A DNA stretch of 36,570 nucleotides from NCBI GenBank assembly GCA_022839105.1, contig JALHDH010000067.1, forward strand, positions 1 through 36,570, written 5' to 3'. Below the pieces are notes generated by a model. The model was not told the origin of the DNA and ran no database searches. It saw nothing but the letters and a program-made list of their open reading frames with translations. The DNA comes from a bacterium. Lineage in GTDB: Bacteria; Vulcanimicrobiota; Xenobia; Xenobiales; Xenobiaceae. Positions 22,578 to 30,078 of the stretch are shown piece by piece (within the stretch, counting starts at the first letter, position 1; every line of letters begins with the position of its first letter). The translations under genes were made by a program, and so were the position numbers.

Positions 22578-24266
22578 GTGAACGTCTCGTCCCGACTGAA
22601 CCTCACGCCCGCGCCCCTGACCGTTTCCACCGAACCGGTTCGGGCCGCCGGGGCCGAGAAGCCCGCCGCCGCGCCGGCTCCCGAACCCAAGGAGTCGACC
22701 GCGCTGTCCCGGGCGGTCCAGGCCGGGATGCGCAAGGGAGTGGCCTGGGGTGAAGGAGCCTCCACGACCGTGGGCGGGGCCGTCGGCCTGGGCGTCACGG
22801 CCCTGGCCGGATATGCCATGACCATCGGCGGTGCCGCCGTGGGGGCAGCCATCGGCGGAGGGCTGGGCCCGATGCTGGCGGCCGTGTCCGGCGCGGGTCC
22901 CCTGGGCATCCTGGCTGGCGCCTTCACCGCGGCAGGCGCGGCTGCCAAGGTCGGGATGGTCCTGGGCGGTGTGACCGGCACCATCGGCGCCTGGCAGGTG
23001 GGCACCAAGGTGGGAGGCAGCGTGGCCAAGGCGGCCGGCTTCGTGCCGGGGTTCGTCGCCGGAGCCGTCGAGGGCCTGGCCGGCAAGCAGGTTCCTCCTC
23101 CTCAGCCGCAGCCGGTCAAGGAAGCCAAGCCCGAGACCCGCCTGGACGGGGTCTTCAAGCCGGTCGGACAGGTGATCGGCGGGGCCAGCGCCATGTCGGG
23201 CGCCGTGGGCGGCCTGGTGGTCGGGGGAACCCTGGCTGCCGCAGGAAGCCTGGCGCACACGGCCCTCTCCTCGACCGCCACCCTGGGCACCTTCGTGGCG
23301 GCCCTGCCCACCACCGCCCTGGTCGGTGGAGCGGTGGGAGCCGCCTTGATGGGGTACCTCGGCGGCAAGGGGGCGCTCCAACTGGTCAAGGGCGCCAAGT
23401 GGGCCTGGGATCACACCGCTGGAAAGCTTCTCCAGGGGCGCCGGCCCACCGGCGAGGCGCTCAAGGAGCGCAAAGAGGCCCAGGAGGCCCGCGAGCAGCA
23501 GCTCAATCAGCGCATCGGCGAGGTGCGGACGGGGGCCGAGACTCTGCGAACCGCCCACAAGGCGGCCAGTGAGAGCCTGACCCGGGCCGAGGACCACGTG
23601 GCAGGTGAGGAAACCGCCTCGGCGGGTGAGCTCAAGCAGGTCCAGGAGCGGATCGAGACCCGGGGGCAGGCGGAATTCCAGGCCCGCTCGACCAGGCCGG
23701 ACTCTTCCTTGGATGCCAAGGGAGCCCACGGCCTGATCGGCAAGCGCGAGACCCTCGACCAGTGGAGCAGCCAGCTCGAGGGCTGGAAGGGGACCCTGGA
23801 CGAGTTCGAGGGGAAGCTGACGAAGTGGGAAGCCGGCTTGGATGCCCGGATCGACAAGGGCGCCTCGGACATCTTCTCCGAAGAGCGCAAGCCGATCGAT
23901 CAGCACTTCGGCAACCTGCGCAAGGAGCTCGACGCCTACGAGAAGAAGCTCGACGAGTTCGAGGCCCGCGTGCGGGGTCAGATCCAGTCGAAGTTCGGCT
24001 CGCGGATCTCGGCTGAAAAGCCCCCGGTCCAGGCGGAAGTCCAAAAGGCCACCCAGGAAGCGCAGAGCGCCTCGAGCTCGCGCAGCCGGGCCCAGCAGGC
24101 GGCCGACCAGGCCCGCTCGGAACTGAAGTCCGCCGAGTCTGCGGTCTCGTCGGCCCGACACGCGCTGTCCCAGGCCGAGAGCGAGAACAGCAGCCTGCAC
24201 AGCGACATCTCCCGGCTGCGTTCCCGGATCAGCGATCTGGAACGCGCCATCTCGCGCGAGCGATAG
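22578..24266 (+). CDS. Glycine-zipper and coiled-coil protein, paralogue 1
   Basis: A 562-residue protein of no family I recognise. The layout is an Ala/Pro-rich N-terminus (about 1-48), two blocks of glycine-rich hydrophobic helices (about 65-160 and 195-275) dense in GxxxG spacing (VGAAIGGGLGPM, KVGMVLGGVTGTIGAW, LVGGAVGAALMGYLGG), then a charged coiled-coil region from about 290 to the end, ending in Ser/Arg-rich heptads. There is no N-terminal signal peptide. The hydrophobic blocks could insert in a membrane. The GTG at 22578 is preferred over an in-frame ATG at 22548 because GGAGGT lies 5 bases before it. The next gene encodes a clear paralogue, so the pair arose by tandem duplication. 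Confidence 0.75.
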   Translation: MNVSSRLNLTPAPLTVSTEPVRAAGAEKPAAAPAPEPKESTALSRAVQAGMRKGVAWGEGASTTVGGAVGLGVTALAGYAMTIGGAAVGAAIGGGLGPMLAAVSGAGPLGILAGAFTAAGAAAKVGMVLGGVTGTIGAWQVGTKVGGSVAKAAGFVPGFVAGAVEGLAGKQVPPPQPQPVKEAKPETRLDGVFKPVGQVIGGASAMSGAVGGLVVGGTLAAAGSLAHTALSSTATLGTFVAALPTTALVGGAVGAALMGYLGGKGALQLVKGAKWAWDHTAGKLLQGRRPTGEALKERKEAQEAREQQLNQRIGEVRTGAETLRTAHKAASESLTRAEDHVAGEETASAGELKQVQERIETRGQAEFQARSTRPDSSLDAKGAHGLIGKRETLDQWSSQLEGWKGTLDEFEGKLTKWEAGLDARIDKGASDIFSEERKPIDQHFGNLRKELDAYEKKLDEFEARVRGQIQSKFGSRISAEKPPVQAEVQKATQEAQSASSSRSRAQQAADQARSELKSAESAVSSARHALSQAESENSSLHSDISRLRSRISDLERAISRER

Positions 24267-24268
24267 TC

Positions 24269-24300
24269 CAGCACCGCCGGCGGCACCTGCCAGGGTGCTG
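24269..24300 (+). promoter_or_regulatory. Intergenic stem between the two paralogues
   Basis: CAGCACC at 24269-24275 and GGTGCTG at 24294-24300 form a perfect 7-bp stem around an 18-base GC-rich loop, starting 2 bp after the first paralogue's stop. There is no T tract, so it is more likely a processing or stabilising stem than a terminator. Confidence 0.35.
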
Positions 24301-24327
24301 CTCCAGAATTCAGGGAGCTATTCGAAG

Positions 24328-26148
24328 ATGACAGTGAATCCGAACCCCAGCGTATCCGGCACTCCCTTCGTTCCGGCGGTGCGAGTCGCCGCCGTGGATG
24401 GCGCAGCCGCCCGCGAGACTTCGGCTGAGGCTGCCTCCACGGCCCTCCCCGTCGACTCGAAGGCGCCGCCCGCCGAGAAGCGGCCGACCCTCCTGGAAGC
24501 CGCGGGGCGGGGAGCCATCCAGACCGGCAAGGCCTGGGCCCAGGATGTGGGGACCGTGACCTCCGGCGTGGGTGGACTGAGCCTGATGACCCTGGGCCTC
24601 TACGGCGGGGTGATCGGGGGAGCCCTGGCGGGCAGCATCCTGGGAGGCGGCTTTGCCGGCCCCGTCGCGGCTGCCCTTTCCCAGGGAGGCGCCTGGAACT
24701 TCCTGTCCACCGGCCTGAGCACCGTCAGCGCCGTCGGCAAGGTCGGGATGGTCCTGGGCGGAGTGGCCGGCGCGGCGGGTGGATGGCGCGCTGGAGCCAA
24801 GCTGGGCGAGATGGCCGGCAAGCCCGTGCCCTTCATGCTCGGGATGGCGCCCGGCGCCGTGAAGGGGGCGATGGACCATCTGGCCGAGAAGAGCGGCGTC
24901 CCGGTGCAGCCCAAGGCCGAGCCCTTCCGCGAAGAGCGGCCTCAGGTTCCCGAGAAGGTCAAGGGCCCGGTCAAGTTCGTCGGGCAGGTGGTCGGCGGCG
25001 GCGCGTTGCTGGCAGGTCTGGCCGGCGGCGGAGCCATCGGCGCGGGGATCGCGACCGGGGCGGGTCTGGCCCGGGGCTTGATCGCCAGCAACCTGAACTT
25101 CACCAGCCTGGCGGGAACCTCGGCCATCGGCGCTGCCGTGGGAGCCGCGATCCTGGGTGGCATCTGCTTCGTCGGCGGCACCACCCTGGTCCAGGGCATC
25201 ACCAACGGTGTGCGCGAGGTGGTCTACCGCTTCGGCCAGGGGCGCGAGTGGATCGAGCAGGGCAAGAAGGAAGAGCTGCTCAACGGCCTCGAGAAGGAAG
25301 TCTCCAAGTCGGAGAAGGACCTGGAATCGCAGAAGGCTGCGGCCGAGCGCAACCAGAAGGAGCGGGCCGAGGCCGTCGCGGCCCGTGAGGCGGCCGTCTC
25401 CGAGACCCGCTCCCAGGCAGCCGAGCTGAACCGCAACGAGGAGACCCTGGTCGACGGCCGCGCCGGCGAGCTCTATGACGGCAAGAAGAAGGAACTCGGC
25501 CAGCAGGAGAAGGCCCTGGACTCTCGTCAGTCGCATCTGGATTCGGAGAATGTCCGGATCGGCGAGAAGGAGACCAAGGTTCCCGACCTGACCCGGGAGG
25601 AAGCCACGCGTCGCCGGGAGGCCCACCAGGCCCAGAGCCAGGAATCCTACGATTCCCGCAAGGGCTCGTTGGAGAGCCGCGAGGGCGACCTCAAGGGGCA
25701 GGAAGCGCGGATCGACAAGACCGTCGAGGAGATGGTCCAGTCGGAACTGCAACCCCTGCGAGACGAGCGGGATCGCCTGCTGGGCGGGGCCGCGCGCGAT
25801 CGAGCCGAGGCTTCGCGCCTGGAGAGCCAGGCCAGTTCGGATCGCGCCCAGATCCCCGGCCTGAACAGCGAGGCTTCCAGCCTTCGTTCGCGGGCCTCCA
25901 GCACGGAGTCGGACAATTCGCGCCTGCGCAGCGAGGTTTCGCACCTGCGCTCGACCGAGCGCTCCAAGGAAGGCGAGCTGCAGCGCGTTCGCCGCGAGCG
26001 CGAGGCCCGGGAGGCCGAGGAGCGTCGCCGTCGCGAGGCCGACGAGCGCCGCCGTCGCGAGAACTCCCAGACCGGGGGCGGGGGAGGCCGCCGCGATGAC
26101 TCCAACTACGGGGGCGGCCATGGCCGCCGGGATTCCTCCAAGTACTGA
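24328..26148 (+). CDS. Glycine-zipper and coiled-coil protein, paralogue 2
   Basis: A 606-residue protein of no family I recognise, with the same layout as its upstream neighbour: Ala/Pro-rich start (about 1-50), two glycine-rich hydrophobic blocks (about 65-165 and 210-290), then a long charged coiled coil (about 300-580) and a low-complexity Gly/Arg/Ser tail. Shared words include KVGMVLGGV, the GAWQVGTKVG/GGWRAGAKLG pair and the VGQVIGGA/VGQVVGGG pair. The coiled coil is richer in Glu/Lys/Arg and contains EEATRRREAHQAQS-type heptads and EAREAEERRRREADERRRRE-type repeats near the end. The ATG at 24328 follows AGGGAG by 10 bases; GTG at 24295 lies inside the upstream stem and is less likely. 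It may be co-transcribed with the neighbouring genes. Confidence 0.75.
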   Translation: MTVNPNPSVSGTPFVPAVRVAAVDGAAARETSAEAASTALPVDSKAPPAEKRPTLLEAAGRGAIQTGKAWAQDVGTVTSGVGGLSLMTLGLYGGVIGGALAGSILGGGFAGPVAAALSQGGAWNFLSTGLSTVSAVGKVGMVLGGVAGAAGGWRAGAKLGEMAGKPVPFMLGMAPGAVKGAMDHLAEKSGVPVQPKAEPFREERPQVPEKVKGPVKFVGQVVGGGALLAGLAGGGAIGAGIATGAGLARGLIASNLNFTSLAGTSAIGAAVGAAILGGICFVGGTTLVQGITNGVREVVYRFGQGREWIEQGKKEELLNGLEKEVSKSEKDLESQKAAAERNQKERAEAVAAREAAVSETRSQAAELNRNEETLVDGRAGELYDGKKKELGQQEKALDSRQSHLDSENVRIGEKETKVPDLTREEATRRREAHQAQSQESYDSRKGSLESREGDLKGQEARIDKTVEEMVQSELQPLRDERDRLLGGAARDRAEASRLESQASSDRAQIPGLNSEASSLRSRASSTESDNSRLRSEVSHLRSTERSKEGELQRVRREREAREAEERRRREADERRRRENSQTGGGGGRRDDSNYGGGHGRRDSSKY

Positions 26149-26216
26149 TCCCTTTTTTGGGGAGACTTTCAGCCCCTCGTGATAGGGGTGGGGTGGAACT
26201 GTAAAGGAGCGCGGAG

Positions 26217-27347
26217 ATGAACCTCAAGAGCCTGACCAGTGCGGTGACCGGGTTCGTAAAGAACCAGATCGGCGAGAGCCGGGACTACGGAACCCACAAT
26301 CCCGGAGAGGCCCGCCGTGAGGCCGAGCAGATCGAGGGCGAACTCGAGCGGATCGGCCGGGATGCCACCACCATCGGGGAGCGCCTGGGCCGGGTCGATG
26401 AGGATTCCGCCGTCCAGAAGCCGACCTTCCGGGACGTCTCGGACAAGCAGGTGATGATCGCCGCGACCGGCACCGGAGCCGCCCTGGGCGGGGCCGTGGG
26501 CCTGGCCGGCAGCCTCTTCGCAGGTCAACCCGATGTGCAGATCGTCGAGACCTCCCAGAAGATCATGGCCCCCGCCCTGGACGGGCCGGGCTACGATGTC
26601 AAGGTCTACGACATCGGCCCTGAAGGCGGGCCCTACCAGGGCTGGGATGTGGACATCCACCGCCGGCCGCTGACCCAGAAGGAGGTCGGCACCTACACCA
26701 CCCGGGAGGCCCAGGTGACCGGTGGCGCCAACGTCCTTCTGGATGGGGCCAAGGGCGTGGTGCTGGGCGGCCTGGGTGGCGCCGTCCTGGGTGCCGGGAC
26801 GGTGGCCCTGCGCAAGGCCGTCGGGCAGGCCTATGAGGGGACTCCGGAGCGCCAGACCGAAGGCGACATGAAGGTCATGGCCGTCACCGGAGGGGTGGGG
26901 GCCGCCGCGGGAGCCGGAGTGGGGCTGGTCACGGCCCTGTCCCAGGGCGAGACCGTCACCTACAAGACCGAGAGCCTGCCTCCCTTCGTCGACCAGAAGA
27001 TCGGCGAGGTGCCCAAAGGCCCCGGATTCTTCGTGCCCAATGCCAACGGCAACCAGCCCCCCGAGACGCCTCAGCAGGTTGAGGTCCTGCGCAACGGGAA
27101 CCTGGACAAGCTGGCCCGGGAGGGCTACCGGGGGACCGAGAACCTGCAGGGGCAGGAGGTCCGGGCCGCCGGCCCCCAGATGGAGGACCGCCTGATCGGC
27201 AAGGATCGCCCCAAGGTGAACACCGAGACCCGGACCGAGCGCGTGGGCCCCGGCATCGTGGGCTCGGTGATCGGAGGTGCGGTGGTCGGAGGCGTGGCTG
27301 GAGTGGCCCTGGGGGCCGTGGTCAACGTCCTGCGCAAGACCTTGTAG
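26217..27347 (+). CDS. Glycine-zipper protein, third member of cluster
   Basis: A 376-residue protein, no recognised family. The N-terminal 80 residues are helical and charged. Glycine-zipper hydrophobic segments then lie near 80-103 (TGTGAALGGAVGLAGSLFAG), 178-203 (GVVLGGLGGAVLGAGTVAL), 222-243 (VTGGVGAAAGAGVGLVTAL) and at the C-terminus, 342-372 (GSVIGGAVVGGVAGVALGAV). Polar domains separate them, the one at 105-170 being Tyr/Asp/Gly rich. It lacks the long coiled coil of the two preceding proteins but shares the glycine-rich hydrophobic style and follows them by 68 bp. The leader holds the stem CCCCT/AGGGG at 26173-26188. The ATG at 26217 follows AAAGGAG. Role unknown; a membrane-associated partner of the paralogues is a guess. 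Confidence 0.72.
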   Translation: MNLKSLTSAVTGFVKNQIGESRDYGTHNPGEARREAEQIEGELERIGRDATTIGERLGRVDEDSAVQKPTFRDVSDKQVMIAATGTGAALGGAVGLAGSLFAGQPDVQIVETSQKIMAPALDGPGYDVKVYDIGPEGGPYQGWDVDIHRRPLTQKEVGTYTTREAQVTGGANVLLDGAKGVVLGGLGGAVLGAGTVALRKAVGQAYEGTPERQTEGDMKVMAVTGGVGAAAGAGVGLVTALSQGETVTYKTESLPPFVDQKIGEVPKGPGFFVPNANGNQPPETPQQVEVLRNGNLDKLAREGYRGTENLQGQEVRAAGPQMEDRLIGKDRPKVNTETRTERVGPGIVGSVIGGAVVGGVAGVALGAVVNVLRKTL

Positions 27348-27451
27348 GCTTCCATCCTTCGGCACCAGCGCCCGGCGGAGCTCTCCGGGAGGCGGATCAC
27401 GAGGTTCCGGTCTCGAATCGGGACCTCGCTTCTTTCCTGGCAGGAGGACTC

Positions 27452-28036
27452 TTGAGAAGGAATCGACCGCTCGAGGACCCGGCCCGGTGTCCGCGTTGCC
27501 GACTCCCGGTTGGACTCTGCCTGTGCGGAGAGCTTCGCGCCCGGCCCATCCGGACCCGGGTGGTGGTGCTCCTGCATCGGGTCGAGCGCTACCGCACCAC
27601 CAATACCGGGCGTATCGCGACTCTGGCCCTGGCCGGAAGCGAGTTGCGCATGTGGAACCTCCTGGACGCCCCCAACGACCCCGAGGGGCTCCAGGGGCCG
27701 GGAGTCCATCTGCTCTATCCCGGTGAGGGAGCTCGGGAGCTGAAGGCCGACCTGGAGGTGCGGACCCTGGTGGTTCCGGATGCGACCTGGAGGAGGACCC
27801 GGCGCATGGTGAACCGCTCCGGGGAACTCGCGGGATTGCCTCGGGTCTGTCTTCCCGCCGGGGAACCTTCGGCCTTTCGCCTTCGCACCAATCGCAACCC
27901 CCAGAGCGTCTGCACCCTGGAGGCTCTGGCCCGGGCCCTGGGCATCCTGGAGGGGCCCGAGATTCGCGAGCACCTCGAGGCGGCGCTGGACCTCTTCACC
28001 CTTCGGGTCCTGTCCACCCGGCCGCCGAATCCCTGA
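27452..28036 (+). CDS. tapT: tRNA-uridine aminocarboxypropyltransferase (DTW domain)
   Basis: A 194-residue DTW-domain protein. TapT adds a 3-amino-3-carboxypropyl group from S-adenosylmethionine to uridine in the tRNA variable loop (acp3U47). The N-terminal CPRCRLPVGLCLC (13-25) is the conserved four-Cys cluster. HRVERYRTTNTGRIA at 42-56 matches the family's HxxExxRxTNTGR motif. LVVPDATW ending at 113 is the D-x-T-W signature, and SAFRLRTN then QSVCTLEALA is the C-terminal motif. The start is TTG at 27452 with AGGAGG 4 bases before, a slightly tight spacing; no better start is seen. It ends 18 bp from the convergent EVE gene. Confidence 0.88.
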   Translation: MRRNRPLEDPARCPRCRLPVGLCLCGELRARPIRTRVVVLLHRVERYRTTNTGRIATLALAGSELRMWNLLDAPNDPEGLQGPGVHLLYPGEGARELKADLEVRTLVVPDATWRRTRRMVNRSGELAGLPRVCLPAGEPSAFRLRTNRNPQSVCTLEALARALGILEGPEIREHLEAALDLFTLRVLSTRPPNP

Positions 28037-28054
28037 GCCCGGATCGGCAGCGCG

Positions 28055-28543
28055 TCACCCCTCCTTCGGAGCGGGTCTGTCGGCCAGGTCCTGGACGATG
28101 CGGAACTCCTCTGGTGTGACCGGCTGGACGGAGAGGCGGCTCCCCTTGCGGTTGACCTCCATGCCCTCCAGGCCCGACGTCCTCTTCAATTCGCCCAGGG
28201 GGAGCAGACGGGGCAGCTTCTGGACGAATTCCAGTTCGACCATCTGCCAGATGGGCCGTTCCTCGCTGGCCCGAGGGTCGAACCAGGGGCTTTCGGGATC
28301 CCGGGCCGTCGGGTCGGGTCGGGCCTCCCGCGTCACGCGGGCGATCCCGGCCACGCCGCTGGGGCTGGCGTTGGAGTGGTAGAACAAGACCAGGTCTCCC
28401 GGCCTCATCTCGAGCATGAAGTTCCGCGCCTGGTAGTTGCGCACTCCGTCCCAGGATTCGCGGCCCGCTTTCTGCAGGTCGTCGATCGAGAAGACCGAGG
28501 GCTCGGACTTGACCAGCCAGTGTCGAGACGGGGGCGTGACCAT
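28055..28543 (-). CDS. EVE-domain protein
   Basis: A 162-residue single EVE domain, the PUA-like fold that binds modified bases in DNA or RNA. HWLVKSEPSVFSIDDLQ at 8-24, WDGVRNYQARNFM at 31-43, MRPGDLVLFYHSNA at 46-59 and GVAGIARV at 63-70 match the family consensus from start to end. EVE proteins cluster with restriction-modification or RNA-modification genes; here the neighbour is a tRNA-modifying enzyme encoded convergently. The ATG at 28541-28543 follows AAGAGGTCGG. The frame is open further upstream to 28867, but that part runs through the intergenic region into the antisense of the next gene and is not used. Confidence 0.9.
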   Translation of the reverse strand: MVTPPSRHWLVKSEPSVFSIDDLQKAGRESWDGVRNYQARNFMLEMRPGDLVLFYHSNASPSGVAGIARVTREARPDPTARDPESPWFDPRASEERPIWQMVELEFVQKLPRLLPLGELKRTSGLEGMEVNRKGSRLSVQPVTPEEFRIVQDLADRPAPKEG

Positions 28544-28633
28544 GCCGACCTCTTCCCGGGATTTCCGGGTCTTCCTCTCCAGAAGGCCTGGAAGTCGGCC
28601 TCCGCCTGCTCGAAGGCCGGACCCGAGGAGCCC

Positions 28634-28662
28634 TTGACACTCGGACTGAATCTCGTGATAGG
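28634..28662 (+). promoter_or_regulatory. Candidate promoter for EF-hand-like gene
   Basis: TTGACA at 28634-28639, 17 bp spacing, then GATAGG at 28657-28662, about 60 bp before the ATG at 28725. The -35 box is perfect; the -10 box matches consensus at three of six positions. Confidence 0.4.
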
Positions 28663-28724
28663 GATCAAGACCAGGAGTCTTGCGCCCGTTCACACATGGA
28701 GGCGGGCGCGCGAGGAGGACGTTC

Positions 28725-29582
28725 ATGAGCGACATCACTTCCTTGAAGGCCCTCGAGGCCGCAAAAGCCGGGCAGGCGCCAGGAGGCGCCGCGCCAGCGG
28801 CAACCACGACGGCCGCAGCCAATCGGGCTGCAGGCGGGGAACTCGATCCGGGGAAGAGCACGGTCAAGGGGTCGGTCGACTACTTCAACGGCAGATCGGT
28901 GATCACCGACGCCGACACGGTCATCGACATCGCCAAGATCATGGACGAGAGCAAAGCCTCGAACATGAGCCCCGAGCGGATGGCCGCCAAGCTCAAGGAG
29001 AAGGGCTACGACGTCCAGGTCGTCAAGATCGGCAACCGCAAGGCGGTGCAGTTCAAGAACGGCGACTTCTTCGTCGACTCGGACGGCGACGGCAACCTGG
29101 GAACCAAGGACCAGAACTTCCAGGAGGCCCTGGGGATGGTTGAACAGAAGTTCGGGGTCAACCTGAACGACCTGAAGACCTCCAAGTATACCGCCTACCA
29201 CAAGTATTCCGAGATCGGCAAGGGGAAGGACGCGACCGGCAAGGTGACCGCGGTGGACGGAGCGGAAGGTGCGGCGGCCGCCAATGAGCTGGGCCTCTAC
29301 AACATGATGAACCGTCTGGCCCAGGAGGATCCTTCCGCGCAGGCCCAGGGGCTCAACTCCGTCTTCGCCAGGCTCGATGTCGAGCTGGCGGCTCGGGGCT
29401 ACAACGGTGGGGCTGCGGCGGACCTCTGGCAGGAGGGGCGCCTGACGGAGGTCCTGGCGGATCTGGGGATTCCCGAGCCTCGACTTCCGGATGCCTCTGC
29501 CGCGCTGAACATCGACAAGAGCCTGAACCTCTTCGGCGCCGCCCTGGGGGTGGTCACCAGCCGCCAGGCCGCGGCTCTCTGA
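28725..29582 (+). CDS. Hypothetical protein with EF-hand-like loop
   Basis: A 285-residue protein, no recognised family. An Ala-rich N-terminus (1-40) is followed by an alpha/beta region with NGRSVITDADTVIDIAKIM and MAAKLKEKGYDVQVV. DSDGDGNLGTKD at 118-129 fits the 12-residue EF-hand calcium loop pattern (Asp at 1, 3, 5, Gly at 6) except that position 12 is Asp, not Glu. A helix follows. The C-terminal half is helical and Ala/Leu rich, ending VVTSRQAAAL. No signal peptide. The Ala-rich start resembles those of the three glycine-zipper proteins at 22578-27347, so it may belong to the same export or assembly system, which is inference. The ATG at 28725 follows GAGGAGG; the gene has its own candidate promoter. 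Confidence 0.75.
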   Translation: MSDITSLKALEAAKAGQAPGGAAPAATTTAAANRAAGGELDPGKSTVKGSVDYFNGRSVITDADTVIDIAKIMDESKASNMSPERMAAKLKEKGYDVQVVKIGNRKAVQFKNGDFFVDSDGDGNLGTKDQNFQEALGMVEQKFGVNLNDLKTSKYTAYHKYSEIGKGKDATGKVTAVDGAEGAAAANELGLYNMMNRLAQEDPSAQAQGLNSVFARLDVELAARGYNGGAAADLWQEGRLTEVLADLGIPEPRLPDASAALNIDKSLNLFGAALGVVTSRQAAAL

Positions 29583-29604
29583 TCCACGCCCTCCTGGCTC
29601 CGAT

Positions 29605-29638
29605 CCGGCTGCCCGCCCCGCCTGGGGGGGGCGGCCGG
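29605..29638 (+). terminator. GC-rich hairpin after EF-hand-like gene
   Basis: CCGGC at 29605-29609 pairs with GCCGG at 29634-29638, enclosing a C-rich and a G-rich run that also pair. It begins 22 bp after the stop codon. There is no T tract, so termination efficiency is uncertain. Confidence 0.35.
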
Positions 29639-29708
29639 GTCGGGGTCATGGAGCCGGATTTCGGCACCGGGGCTGCAGCCCAATGAATTGAAAGTGCGGG
29701 ACTTCGAC

Positions 29709-30044
29709 ATGGAATTGACCCCCCAGCAGGTCCAGGAGAGACTCGAGAAGTTCGTCCACGGAGCCGAGAAGGTCCGGGAGCTGAAGGACTACCTGTTGAC
29801 CTTCCGCTTCCTGGACAATCACGAGGACTGGCTGGAAGAAGAACTGGCTCGTCACGACGAGGCCATCGAGGAGATCGGACGCATCTACCAGGAGGAGATG
29901 GTTCCCCTGGTGCAGGAGATGGCGGCCTATCTCGAGGAGCACAAGGAGGACTTTGAGGCCCTCGTCGAGCGGGCCGAGCTCGAAGCGATGGAGGCGGAAG
30001 CCTCTGATGAGGGCTCCATCGACGCGGTTCCGGCCGCTCTGTGA
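29709..30044 (+). CDS. Small acidic helical protein
   Basis: About 111 residues, no recognised family. Almost entirely charged helix with heptad character: QVQERLEKFVHGAEKVRELK, then LEEELARHDEAIEEIGRIYQ, then a Glu-rich C-terminal helix. Strongly acidic, no Cys, no membrane segment. The ATG at 29709 is chosen as the normal start; in-frame GTG at 29694 and TTG at 29688 are alternatives and none has a strong ribosome site. It ends 34 bp before the radical SAM gene on the same strand, so the two are probably co-transcribed. A small helical partner next to a radical SAM enzyme invites comparison with substrate or carrier proteins, but nothing in its sequence shows a precursor motif. Confidence 0.65.
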   Translation: MELTPQQVQERLEKFVHGAEKVRELKDYLLTFRFLDNHEDWLEEELARHDEAIEEIGRIYQEEMVPLVQEMAAYLEEHKEDFEALVERAELEAMEAEASDEGSIDAVPAAL

Positions 30045-30078
30045 GCCCGGTCGCGGTCCGGGTCTCGGGAATCCCGGC

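Noticed and set aside
24310..26121. 603-residue minus-strand frame
   Set aside because: Antisense of the coiled-coil gene; Leu/Ala/Gly-rich shadow of charged heptads, no ribosome site and no domain.
26176..28663. Shared 12-mer CTCGTGATAGGG at 26176-26187 and 28652-28663, upstream of two unrecognised genes
   Set aside because: Repeats of this length are expected by chance in a window of this size; the positions relative to the starts differ (about 30 and 60 bp) and the other two cluster genes lack it.
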